Shown here piece after piece: positions 42,758 through 51,781 of a stretch of DNA of 64,000 nt (position 1 is the stretch's first letter; the number at the start of each line of letters is the position of its first letter). Made by a program: the position numbers and the translations under genes. The notes under the pieces were generated by a model. The model worked only from the letters and a program-made list of their open reading frames with translations, made no database searches and had not been told where the DNA came from. This stretch comes from Bin5 sp965200615 (GTDB taxonomy: Bacteria > Chloroflexota > Anaerolineae > Caldilineales > Caldilineaceae): positions 1,178,001 to 1,242,000 of the forward strand of contig OZ241377.1 in the NCBI GenBank assembly GCA_965200615.1, given 5' to 3'.

Positions 42758-43837
42758 ATGAAAGTGAAAGCCGCTGTCTTGTACGAAGTGAACCAGCCAA
42801 TTGTGGTTGAAGAGGTTGATGTGGACGGTCCCAAAGCGGGCGAAGTCCTGGTCAAGATCGCCGCGACGGGCGTCTGCCATAGCTGCTACTCCGTTATTAC
42901 GGGGAAGGATAAGTGGCCGCTTCCCGCCGTGTTGGGCGATGAAGGGGCCGGGGTTGTCGAGGCGGTTGGATCGGGTGTCAGCCTGGTCAAACCGGGTGAT
43001 CACGTAGTGCTTTCGATCTCGCCTGCCTGTGGTCACTGTATCTACTGTGTGCGAGGCTATGCCAGCCTTTGCCTCAAGGCAGCCCAGATGAGAGAGCGCC
43101 CCCCGCGCTATAGCAAAAATGGAAAGGGCATCTACCAATTCACCGTCGCTTCCTTTGCCGAATATACGGTCGTCCCCCAAGAAGCCGCGGTCCCGATTGA
43201 CCAGGATTTCCCGCTCGATAGGGCAGCCCTATGTGGTTGTAGCGTCATCGCCGGCGTGGGTAGCGTGGCCAACACAGCGGAGGTGAAGCTAGGGAGCAGC
43301 GTCGTCGTTATTGGGGCCGGCGGCATCGGGTTGAACGCGATTCAAGGGGCCGCTCTGGCCGGGGCGGCCCAGATCATCGCGGTTGACTTGGTGGAGGCGA
43401 AGCTTGAAATGGCTCGACAGTTTGGGGCTACACACACCATCAACGCCAGCAACGGTGACCCGATCTCCGAAATCCACGCCTTGACCGAGGGTTTGGGGGC
43501 CGATTATGCGATTGAAGCCATTGGCACAAATGTGACGTATGAACAGGCCATACGGGCCATTCGACCGCGGGGCAAAGCGATCTTGATTGGTTTACCGCAG
43601 TCCGAACCGATTTGTCTGGAGCCTCAGCTGCTGATGAAGGGGGAGAGGATAATAATGGGCAGTGCCCTCGGCACGACGCGGATGCGCTATGATGTACCTC
43701 GCCTCATCTCACTCTATCGGGCCGGAAAACTGAAACTGGATGAACTTATCACCCAAACCTATCCGTTGGAAGCGGTGAATGAGGCGTTTGAAGATATGCT
43801 CAATGGCAAGGTTGCCCGTGGGGTAATTCGATTATGA
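42758..43837 (+). CDS. Zinc-dependent alcohol dehydrogenase (class III-like)
   Basis: A 359-residue medium-chain dehydrogenase. Catalytic-zinc cysteine in ATGVCHSCYS, structural-zinc cysteines in CGHCIYCVRGYASLC, and the NAD-binding VVIGAGGIGLNAIQGAAL are all visible. Where relatives have GHE, with the zinc-binding histidine, this one has LGDEGAG, an aspartate. It resembles S-(hydroxymethyl)glutathione or aryl/alkyl alcohol dehydrogenases. The next dehydrogenase gene overlaps its stop by four bases (ATGA), so the two are translationally coupled. Confidence 0.9.
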   Translation: MKVKAAVLYEVNQPIVVEEVDVDGPKAGEVLVKIAATGVCHSCYSVITGKDKWPLPAVLGDEGAGVVEAVGSGVSLVKPGDHVVLSISPACGHCIYCVRGYASLCLKAAQMRERPPRYSKNGKGIYQFTVASFAEYTVVPQEAAVPIDQDFPLDRAALCGCSVIAGVGSVANTAEVKLGSSVVVIGAGGIGLNAIQGAALAGAAQIIAVDLVEAKLEMARQFGATHTINASNGDPISEIHALTEGLGADYAIEAIGTNVTYEQAIRAIRPRGKAILIGLPQSEPICLEPQLLMKGERIIMGSALGTTRMRYDVPRLISLYRAGKLKLDELITQTYPLEAVNEAFEDMLNGKVARGVIRL

Positions 43838-44800
43838 AATCACAGCGCATCGTCGCCACAGCTCAGAGAAAAATTGCAGTTGAGGACTTTGAGCTACCAT
43901 CATTAGAACCAGATCAGGTGCTTATCGAAACGCAGTTCTCTGCAATTTCGCCGGGTACGGAGCTGGCCTTTCTACATCACCTGCCAAATACGCCCGGTGT
44001 TTATCCCTACTATCCGGGCTACTCATCCAGTGGTCACGTGGCTGACAAAGGAAGTGCTGTGACTGATTTGGAAGTCGGCCAGCGGGTGGCCTGTAAAATT
44101 AGACACGCGGCCCACGCTATCGTTGAGGCTGGTCGCTGTATCCCTATTCCTGATGGAGTCAGCAAATCAGGATGCGTCCATCTATCGGCTGATATCAATG
44201 GTCATGCAGGGCATTCACAAGGCCCAAGTTCAATTGGGTTGGGAGGTGGCCGTGCTGGGATTAGGCTCGATTGGTAATCTGGCCGGACAGGTTGCTCGGG
44301 CTGCAGGCTCAACCCACGTCCACGGTTTTGATCCGGTTGGCTGGCGACGAGACCTGGCTTTGCAGTCTGGCTTCGATGCGGTTTCTGACTCAACCGAAAT
44401 CGGAACCCTGACGGATCGCTTCCAGGCTGTCATCGAAGCGACTGGCGTGGCTGAAGTCGTGCCGTCCTCATTTCACCTGGCCGCGCGATTGGGCCATGTG
44501 GTTCTGCTTGCCTCAACACGGGGCGAGACGGAGAGCGTCAATTTTTATCGCGATGTCCACAAAAAGGGACTAACCATCTTTGGCGCGCACGATGCGATTC
44601 GGCCCCAGACTGAAGACCATCTGGGCTTTACGACCGAACAGACCGATGATCTTACCGCCCTAAGACTCGTGGCCAGTGGTCGCGTTCAGGCCAAACCAAT
44701 CATCAGCGATGTCGTCTCCTATCAAGATGCGACCAGCGCTTATCAACGATTAACGCGGCGTGATGAAGCGTTGATGATGATTGTCTTGCAGTGGAAGTGA
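43834..44800 (+). pseudogene. Medium-chain dehydrogenase/reductase, frameshifted
   Basis: The first part (from ATG 43834 to about 44160) has SAISPGTELAFLHH and YSSSGHVADKG; the second part, in the +1 frame to 44800, has DASIYRLISMVMQGIHKAQV, VAVLGLGSIGNLAGQVARAAG and ends LQWK. Read across, a normal dehydrogenase of about 320 residues results, related to the gene at 15995. The break lies in GTCAGCAAATCAGG near 44160-44170 and fits one extra A. The first frame ends at 44277. Either a mutation or an assembly error. Confidence 0.8.
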
Positions 44801-44824
44801 GGCCACCAGTGAGAAAGGAGCATC

Positions 44825-45809
44825 ATGTCTCACGAGAATAATATTGACCAAATTAGAGTAGGAATTGCCGGATTAGGGCGCAGCGGCTGGGGTATTCACG
44901 CCAATGCGATGGCGCAACTGACCAGGCATTTTAACGTGGTCGCCGTTTGCGACCCGGATAGAGAACGGCAGGAGGAAGCCAAAGAGCGTTTCGATTGTTT
45001 GGCCTACGATGACTTCGCCGGTTTAGTGGCCGATGAGGCGGTTGAACTGATGGTGGTGGCCAATCCCAGCCAGTTGCACTGCCAGGACTCGATTGCGGCT
45101 ATGCGGGCCGGAAAGCACGTGATTGTGGAAAAGCCAATGGCCCCCACTTTGGATGAAGTAGACGAGATGATTGCCGCCTCCAAAGAGACGGGGCAAATTC
45201 TAACCGTTAACCAAAATTACCGTTACGCCAGCGATTTTCTCAAAATTAAGGAGATTGTTGAATCGGGCGTGTTGGGACGAATTGTGCTGATGCGCTTTAC
45301 CGACCACGGCTTTAGCCGGCGCTGGGATTGGCAAACGCTCAAACAATATGGCGGGGGCATCCTCAACAACAAGGGCGCCCACACCATTGATTGGGCCTTG
45401 CTATTAGTTGACGACCCCGAACCAGAGGTGATGGCCCACATGGAGACGACCCCCCTTTACGCCGGAGATGCCGAAAGCCATGCAAAGCTCATTATCCGGC
45501 CAAAGGACGGCCCCATGATTGATATTGAGATGACCCATACCAACGCCTACCCGCAGGAAAGCTGTTTGATTATGGCCACGCAAGGCAGCTTGAGCAGCAA
45601 TCGCGATCCGTTGGAAGTATTTTAGGTTGGAGGACGCCTCTCCGCTAGTACTGGACACCCAACCCAGCCCCGACCGTAGCTACAACCGCGAAAACTTGCC
45701 CTGGATCGAAGAGTCGTACCAGCCCTATCAGAATCTTAGCAACGACGTGCAGCACCTCTATCAAGACCTGTATGCCACCATTCGCCAGGGCGCACCGCTG
45801 GCGATGACG
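44825..45809 (+). pseudogene. Gfo/Idh/MocA oxidoreductase, frameshifted and truncated
   Basis: The first frame (266 residues to 45625) is a canonical family member: VGIAGLGRSGWGIHANAM, VIVEKPMAPTLDEVDEM, GGGILNNKGAHTIDWALLL. It stops early at TTTTAG, but the +1 frame just before it continues with the family C-terminus (WKYFRLEDASPLVLDTQ, then HLYQDLYATIRQGAPL). A single extra T near 45610 explains the break. After about base 45809 the protein changes abruptly into a 2-hydroxyacid dehydrogenase. AAGGAG precedes the ATG. Confidence 0.8.
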
Positions 45810-46493
45810 CTGAATCTGGTCCGCGACATCCCGGAAGCGATGTATCTGGTGCGGGAAGGAGGCTGGCAGACACATCCCTTCGACTCCTGGGTAAGGCCGG
45901 GCTTTGTTTACGGTGATCTGACCGGCCGGCGGGTGGGTCTGGCGGGGTTGGGCAGTATCAATCGCCGCTACGCCGAACTGATTGCGCCCTTCAGATGTGA
46001 CGTTCGGGTCTATGACCCCTTTGTCTCTGACGACGTGTTTGCCCAGTACGGCGTCAAGCGGGCGAACTCTCTCGTTGAACTGGCGCAACTGTCCGAAATT
46101 TTCGTCGTCGGTCTGCCGCCGATACCGACAACGCTGGAAGTCATCAACCGCGATGTGATCTATGCTCTGCCCAAGGGGGCCCTGTTTGTCCTGGTGACGC
46201 GGATGGCGGTGGTTGAACAGCAGGCCTTGTGGGAACGGGTAGAAAACGACGAGATCGCGGCGGCTGTCGACGTGTTTGCACCTGAACCGCCGCCCGAAGA
46301 TGCCTGGTTTCGGCGCCATCCGAACGTGCTGGCGACGCCCCATATCGCCGGCGGCACAGAGTTCTGCCATCGCCGCTGTCGCACCGATGCCTGCAAGGAC
46401 GCCATCGCTGTACTGAACGGCGAAACACCCCGGTTTCAGGCGACCAGGCGGGACTTTCTTGTCTATGAAGGGAAAATGAAGCCGGTTGCCTGA
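45810..46493 (+). pseudogene. D-isomer 2-hydroxyacid dehydrogenase, N-terminus missing
   Basis: From about 45810 the frame encodes the NAD-binding and C-terminal domains of a D-2-hydroxyacid dehydrogenase: DLTGRRVGLAGLGSINRRYA, FVVGLPPIPTTLEVINRDVI, VDVFAPEPPPEDAW and the catalytic histidine in LATPHIAGGTEF. The N-terminal substrate domain (about 100 residues) is absent and replaced by the tail of the preceding Gfo/Idh protein, in frame. This is best explained by a deletion or recombination joint between two genes. Whether the fused 288-residue frame is expressed is unknown. Confidence 0.8.
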
Positions 46494-46829
46494 CGGAAAC
46501 CGAGCTTGTCTTCGGCTTTTCGCAGGCGGACGCGGGGCCCGGTGTAACTTTCAGAGGTGGTCAGAAACGTGCTCCCACCAGGGGATTCAACCCAGAAATT
46601 TTATTTGCTTGACAGTGAATCGGTGATCCAGTAGACTGCGCCCGAGTATGCGATGTCTGACCTCTTGTATTCGAATCCGCAGCATCATTTTTTCCTCACA
46701 GTTCATACCTAAGAGACCGTAAGCGCGGCAACCAGTCAGATATCAAGCCCTGCCTGAGGCCAGCCCCCCAACAGCCCTGCAGGGGTGTATCAAGAGCCAT
46801 ATTCTCACTAGCAGTTTCAAGGTGTAACC
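46494..46829. other. Spacer with promoter before the third importer
   Basis: The 336-base gap contains the promoter at 46609-46637 and a 190-base leader without a clear secondary element. No gene seen. Confidence 0.5.
46609..46637 (+). promoter_or_regulatory. Sigma70-type promoter of the LplB-type importer
   Basis: A perfect TTGACA (46609-46614), 17-base spacer and TAGACT (46632-46637) point to the permease operon starting at 46830. One of the best promoter matches in the window. Confidence 0.65.
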
Positions 46830-47819
46830 ATGGGAGAAGATGTGACAACAGGCGCTGCGCTGGTTCCGGAAATATCCGATCCCCGCTCACGCCTGCACGA
46901 CTGGCGCGGGCGGCTGGAGAGAGAATTCCGCAATAACTGGCAGCTCTATGTGATGATCCTGCCTGTGCTGGTCGGTTTTTTCCTCTTTCGCTTCTATCCC
47001 TTGTATGGCCTGCAGATCGCCTTCAAAGACTACAACATCGTAGCCGGGGTCAGGGGCAGCGAATGGGTGGGGCTGGAGAATTTCCTCAAGTTCTTTGAGG
47101 ACCCCTTCTTTTTCCGCGTGGTAAAAAATACGGTCGTGCTCGGCTTCTGGACGCTGGTGATCTCCTATCCGCTGCCGATCGTTTTTGCGGTGTTGCTCAA
47201 CGAGGTCAAACAGCAGCACGGCCTCTTTAAGCGTGTGACCCAGTCGATCAGCTATCTGCCGCATTTCGTCGCTGTGGTGGTGATCGTCGGTCTGATGTAC
47301 GACTTTTTCAGTTCCGACGGCATCGTCAACCAGATGGCGGTGGCCCTGACCGGCGAAAAGTGGCGCATCCTGGGCTCGTCGGCGTGGTTTCGGCCGCTCT
47401 ACGTCGGCTCTGTCGTGTGGCAGGGCGTTGGCTGGGGTTCAATCATCTACCTGGCAGCGCTGACAGGCATTCCGCCGGAACTGTATGAAGCCGCGATCGT
47501 GGACGGCGCGTCGCGCTGGCAGCGTATCCTCTACGTCACGCTGCCCGGACTGCTGCCGGTGATCAGTGTCACGCTGATTCTTTCTGTGTCGTCTATCGTC
47601 TCGGTGGGCTTCGAGAGAGCGTTCTTGCTGCAACAACCGGCCACCTACAGTGTTTCGGATGTCATCGCGACCTATGTGTACCGGCGCGGGTTGATAAAGT
47701 TTGACTTCAGCTATGGCGCGGCGATTGGATTTTTCGACTCCGTCGTGGCCTTTGCTCTGGTGGTGGCGGCCAACTACATCGTGAAGAGAACGAATGAGGA
47801 CCGCGAGGGACTGTGGTAG
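46830..47819 (+). CDS. Polysaccharide-type ABC permease, LplB family
   Basis: A 329-residue permease with a short cytoplasmic N-terminus, then NWQLYVMILPVLVGFFLFRF and YPLYGLQIAFKDYNIVAG, the region that separates LplB-type permeases from MalF types. The EAA loop is ELYEAAIVDGASRWQRILYV. It forms a heterodimer with the YtcP-like permease 13 bases downstream; the binding protein is the third gene. Such systems import oligosaccharides such as rhamnogalacturonan fragments in Bacillus relatives. Confidence 0.92.
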   Translation: MGEDVTTGAALVPEISDPRSRLHDWRGRLEREFRNNWQLYVMILPVLVGFFLFRFYPLYGLQIAFKDYNIVAGVRGSEWVGLENFLKFFEDPFFFRVVKNTVVLGFWTLVISYPLPIVFAVLLNEVKQQHGLFKRVTQSISYLPHFVAVVVIVGLMYDFFSSDGIVNQMAVALTGEKWRILGSSAWFRPLYVGSVVWQGVGWGSIIYLAALTGIPPELYEAAIVDGASRWQRILYVTLPGLLPVISVTLILSVSSIVSVGFERAFLLQQPATYSVSDVIATYVYRRGLIKFDFSYGAAIGFFDSVVAFALVVAANYIVKRTNEDREGLW

Positions 47820-47832
47820 CGAGGTGTAGACC

Positions 47833-48711
47833 GTGCATACTCTGAGAAAGATGCGGTTGTTCGATTATCTGAACTACCTGTTCCTGATCGGATTCAGTTG
47901 CCTGATGCTCTACCCGCTGCTGTACGTCTTTTCGATCTCGGTGAGCGACGGCGAAGCGGTATGGCGGCAATCGGTGAAGCTGTTTCCGATTGGCTTCAAC
48001 CTGGAGGCGTACGAGGCGATAGCGAGGGCGAATGCGGTCGTGCGAGCGTACCGGAACTCGATCCTCTACACGGTGCTTGGCACGACGTTCACACTGATAG
48101 TCTGCCTGCTGGCGGCATACCCGCTCTCGGAGCCGCGTTTTCGCTTGCGCGGTCCGATCAGCCTGATCCTGGGGCTGACGCTGTTTTTTTCTGCCGGCCT
48201 GATTCCCACCTACCTGACCTACCAGAGTTATGGACTGCTGAATACGATCTGGGTGATTACCCTGCCGGTTGCCTTTAACTTCTGGTTTATCATCCTGGTG
48301 CGGGCCAATATCTCGACGATACCGCGCGAGCTTAAGGACGCCGCCCGCGTGGACGGCGCCAGCGACTTTCGCATCCTTTTGCAGATCATCGTGCCCCTGT
48401 CCAAACCGATACTGGCGACCATCGCGCTGTTTGTTGCCGTGGCGATCTGGAATGACTTCTTCAACCCGCTGCTCTATCTCAACAACTCGGAAAAGTTCCC
48501 CTTGACCATCATGCTGCGGCGGATGCTGATACGGGGAGCCACAGGGGAGGTGGTGCAGGGGAATTACGCCGACACTTTGCAGGCGAAGGCGTTTTTCAGG
48601 CAGGTGAAGATGGCAACCGTCATCGTGACCTTGGGTCCGATTCTGCTGGTATATCCCTTTGTCCAGAAGTACTTTGTACAGGGCACACTGGTCGGCGCAA
48701 TTAAGGGGTAA
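47833..48711 (+). CDS. Polysaccharide-type ABC permease, YtcP/MalG family
   Basis: A 292-residue permease beginning at GTG (GAGGTG nine bases upstream). Characteristic stretches are YVFSISVSDGEAVWRQSVKL, the EAA loop ELKDAARVDGASDFRILLQI, the insertion NSEKFPLTIMLRRMLIRGAT and the ending YFVQGTLVGAIKG. It is the second membrane component of the importer. Translation probably runs on from the preceding gene. Confidence 0.92.
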   Translation: MHTLRKMRLFDYLNYLFLIGFSCLMLYPLLYVFSISVSDGEAVWRQSVKLFPIGFNLEAYEAIARANAVVRAYRNSILYTVLGTTFTLIVCLLAAYPLSEPRFRLRGPISLILGLTLFFSAGLIPTYLTYQSYGLLNTIWVITLPVAFNFWFIILVRANISTIPRELKDAARVDGASDFRILLQIIVPLSKPILATIALFVAVAIWNDFFNPLLYLNNSEKFPLTIMLRRMLIRGATGEVVQGNYADTLQAKAFFRQVKMATVIVTLGPILLVYPFVQKYFVQGTLVGAIKG

Positions 48712-48834
48712 CCCCGGGCGCGCTATCGTCGAATCGAGGGAAGGAGGTGGTCTTATCGAGTGGAACTTTGGCTACAGCCTATACTCTATAGAGTCTGCGA
48801 TTCATCCGCTTTATACACAGTAGAGGAGTTGGAA

Positions 48835-50505
48835 ATGAAGAAATTCAACCTGTCGTTATCTGCTTGCGTGCTCATTGTTTTGAGCATGCTCCTGGTGAGT
48901 TGCGTTCCACAGGCGCCCGGGACCGTCGAGACCTCCGACACCGTCGAGCTGGAGCTGATGATCGCGCCCGAAGGTGTATTTGGAGATATTACGCCCGAGA
49001 CCTACTCGATGCAGCTGCTGGCCGACCGGACCGGCTTCAACTTTGCGTTCCGCCAGATCCCGCGCGAGTTTCTCGGCGAGCGGATCGCCACCACCCTGGC
49101 CTCCGGTGATCTGCCGGACATCATGCAACTGGGCCTGCCGGCCGACTCGACGGGAACACCAATGGACATTGCGCACGAGTTCGGTCCGCAAGGGCTGTTT
49201 GCCTCGCTCACCCCGTACATCGAGGCTGGCGACATGCCCAATCTCGTGGCCGAGATGGAAAGACAGCCCGATATGGAGAGGTTGATGACCTCGCCCGACG
49301 GCAACATATACGCCGTGCCTCAGGTCAGGCGGTTACGCCAGCTGCGACCGTGGCTGCAACTGCGGGCGGACCTGATCGAGCAGTGCGGGATCATCGAGGA
49401 CAGGTGGAATGGCAACTGGGACGCCATTCTGACATTGGACGATCTTAAAGGGGCGATGTTGTGCCTGAAAGATCAACTGGGCGGCAAGCCTGTCATCTCC
49501 AGCCGCAGCGGCTTCACCGGCCATACGGGCAACTGGGCCAAATGGCTGGGCACCGACCTGACCGTTTACTACAACCCCTACACCGAGCAATATGAGTATG
49601 GCCCGTTGATGGACCGCTTCCGCACCATGGTCGAGTTCATGAACTGGATGTGGGAGAACGGCGTCCTGCATCCGGAGTATGCGACGATGAGCGATCCGGA
49701 TTGGGAGGCGCTGGCGCGCGGCACCTGCGAGGCCGGAGCCATTCTCGAGAACACGGGCTGGCACTTCTATTCGTGCGTCGCCAATGCCGGCATTGACCAG
49801 GGCAAGTTCTACCCCGTCATGTCGCTGACGGTCGACGGCGAAAAGATTCTCTGGCCCGCCCCCTCCAATGTCTGGCTGGGGAACCCCTTGGTCATCTCGG
49901 GCTCCTCCTCCCAGGCAGAGATTGAAGCATCCGTGTGGCTGATCGACTACCTGTTCAGCACCGAGGGGCGCTTCCTGATATACCAGGGCAAAGAGGGCGT
50001 GGATTGGACCTATCGCGCCGACGGGACCAAGTGCTATACCGACACCATTCAGCGCCATCCGAGCCTGAAGGAAAAGCACTATTGCGCCGGCGCGATCCCC
50101 GAGTCCCCGCCCGCGTTGACCAACGAAACAGCGTTCATCAATGACATCGGCTCGCTCGCCCGCGTATGGTGGCCAGAGGCTGAGCCGCATTGGGGCCTGA
50201 TGGCAGACTGGCCGGCGCCGGAATTTCCGGATGGCTGGAGATGGATTGACGATCAGTTCATCAATCCCAGCGGCTCCTACGGCGACCCGCTGCCTTCCAT
50301 CGTACTGAACGAAGAGGAGGCGGAGACAGCCGCCAGCCTCGGCGCTCCGATTGACACCTATCTGCTTGAAACGATCCAGCAGATGATCGAGGGGCAGATT
50401 GAAATCAATGATGACACGTGGGGCGAGCTCACCTCCACGATCGAGAGCATGGGCGCCCAGGACATTGTGGATGCGTACAACTCCGCTCTGTCGCGCGCGC
50501 AGTAG
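48835..50505 (+). CDS. Polysaccharide ABC substrate-binding lipoprotein, YtcQ/LipO type
   Basis: The ATG at 48835 after GAGGAG gives MKKFNLSLSACVLIVLSMLL and a lipobox LLVSC, a Sec-type lipoprotein of 556 residues. The large size, the opening LADRTGFNFAFRQIPREFL and the ATLASGDLPDIMQLG motif match the LplA/YtcQ group of binding proteins. It follows its two permease genes, the reverse of the order in the other two sugar importers here. A strong terminator follows. Confidence 0.9.
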   Translation: MKKFNLSLSACVLIVLSMLLVSCVPQAPGTVETSDTVELELMIAPEGVFGDITPETYSMQLLADRTGFNFAFRQIPREFLGERIATTLASGDLPDIMQLGLPADSTGTPMDIAHEFGPQGLFASLTPYIEAGDMPNLVAEMERQPDMERLMTSPDGNIYAVPQVRRLRQLRPWLQLRADLIEQCGIIEDRWNGNWDAILTLDDLKGAMLCLKDQLGGKPVISSRSGFTGHTGNWAKWLGTDLTVYYNPYTEQYEYGPLMDRFRTMVEFMNWMWENGVLHPEYATMSDPDWEALARGTCEAGAILENTGWHFYSCVANAGIDQGKFYPVMSLTVDGEKILWPAPSNVWLGNPLVISGSSSQAEIEASVWLIDYLFSTEGRFLIYQGKEGVDWTYRADGTKCYTDTIQRHPSLKEKHYCAGAIPESPPALTNETAFINDIGSLARVWWPEAEPHWGLMADWPAPEFPDGWRWIDDQFINPSGSYGDPLPSIVLNEEEAETAASLGAPIDTYLLETIQQMIEGQIEINDDTWGELTSTIESMGAQDIVDAYNSALSRAQ

Positions 50506-50570
50506 AGTAGCTGCGACGCGCCCATTCTGACCGGCGTGCGATCCGGACTGTACGCCGTTAAACGACCAAG

Positions 50571-50605
50571 ACGCTGGGGACGGCGAATCCTTCCGTCCCC
50601 AGCGT
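50571..50605 (+). terminator. Rho-independent terminator of the third importer
   Basis: A perfect 13-bp stem (ACGCTGGGGACGG with CCGTCCCCAGCGT) with a nine-base loop, followed by TCCTTTTC, 65 bases after the binding-protein stop. Confidence 0.85.
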
Positions 50606-50758
50606 TCCTTTTCACTGGCGAGCGCGTGTCTTTTGCTTCCAATCGGGGCATGACAACCTGACGTGGGCAAACCCCGATTTTGGCGAGACCGTGTTGCGGG
50701 GAATCCAGTGGGCAGCGCAACGAATCTAAGCGCGGCCTTTCATCCCGGAGACGGCTGT

Positions 50759-51709
50759 ATGCGTGCGTTAGTGACGAGACTCCGGCCCGACAAGAGACGC
50801 GAGAAGGTACTTGTGAGCGACTGGCCGGCGCCGGAGGGCCCGACCGGAAACCAGGTCAAGAGCCGGACGATCTATTCGGGCATCACGAACGGGACCGAGC
50901 ACAACGACCTGGTTGGCGGCAACTATGCGCACCCTGACGAGGCGCTGCCGGCCGGGTGGGGCTATCAACACGTGGGGCGCGTGATCGAGACCGGTCCTGA
51001 TGTTGTGGAGCTTGCCGTCGGCGACCTGGTGTATATCAACGCCGACCACAAGGAATATGTGGTGACGCGCGAAGATGGGCTGCTCATCAAACTGCCAGAG
51101 GACGTTGACCCCAGGCAGGCCGCGCTGTTCGGCATGTCCAGTGTGGCGATGCGCTCATGTCGGCACGCTGATCTGCGCATGGGTGAACGTGTTCTCGTCG
51201 TCGGTCAGGGGTTTATCGGACAGATGGCGGCTCAGATCGCCAGCGTGATGGGCGCGCGCGTCGCCGTCTGTGAAATCGACCCGCGCCGGCTGGAACTGGC
51301 GCGACGGATCGGCGCCGCTGAGGATGTGTTCGACGTCGCCGGTGACGGATGGGAGAAACAGATCGCCGATGGCGCCTTCGACGCAGGCATCGACGTGGCG
51401 GGCGTCGAGGGGATGGAGGACCGGCTGATTCGCGCGCTCAAGAGCCGGGGCAGGCTGCTGCTTATCGGCGGCCGCTTTAAGGTCAACTATACCTTCAATC
51501 TGGGGCAAGCGCACGAGATTACGATCAGACAGAACACGGGCTATGACCGCGATGATCTGACGAATCTGTGCCGGCTTATCCGCCGGGGCCTGGTCGATAT
51601 CGCGCCGCTGCTCCAGGACGTGGTGCCGGTGACGGAGGCCCGGCGCGTCTACGACACCCTGCGCGACGCCCCGCATGAACTGTCGGGCACGGTATTTGAT
51701 TGGAAATAG
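50759..51709 (+). CDS. Medium-chain dehydrogenase/reductase
   Basis: The ATG at 50759 (GGAGACGG upstream) gives 316 residues; the frame is open to 50663 but without similarity. The GroES-like part has SGITNGTEHNDLVGG, and the nucleotide-binding part has VLVVGQGFIGQMAAQIASVMG. Zinc-binding cysteines of alcohol dehydrogenases are missing. Related proteins are encoded at 15995 and 43834. It follows the importer terminator, so it is probably transcribed separately. Likely oxidises a sugar-derived alcohol. Confidence 0.87.
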   Translation: MRALVTRLRPDKRREKVLVSDWPAPEGPTGNQVKSRTIYSGITNGTEHNDLVGGNYAHPDEALPAGWGYQHVGRVIETGPDVVELAVGDLVYINADHKEYVVTREDGLLIKLPEDVDPRQAALFGMSSVAMRSCRHADLRMGERVLVVGQGFIGQMAAQIASVMGARVAVCEIDPRRLELARRIGAAEDVFDVAGDGWEKQIADGAFDAGIDVAGVEGMEDRLIRALKSRGRLLLIGGRFKVNYTFNLGQAHEITIRQNTGYDRDDLTNLCRLIRRGLVDIAPLLQDVVPVTEARRVYDTLRDAPHELSGTVFDWK

Positions 51710-51781
51710 GGCGCTGTGCTGGCGTGCGGCGATGACACGGTCGGCGGTGACATTGACAGGCGACGAGCGGCTGTCACAGCA

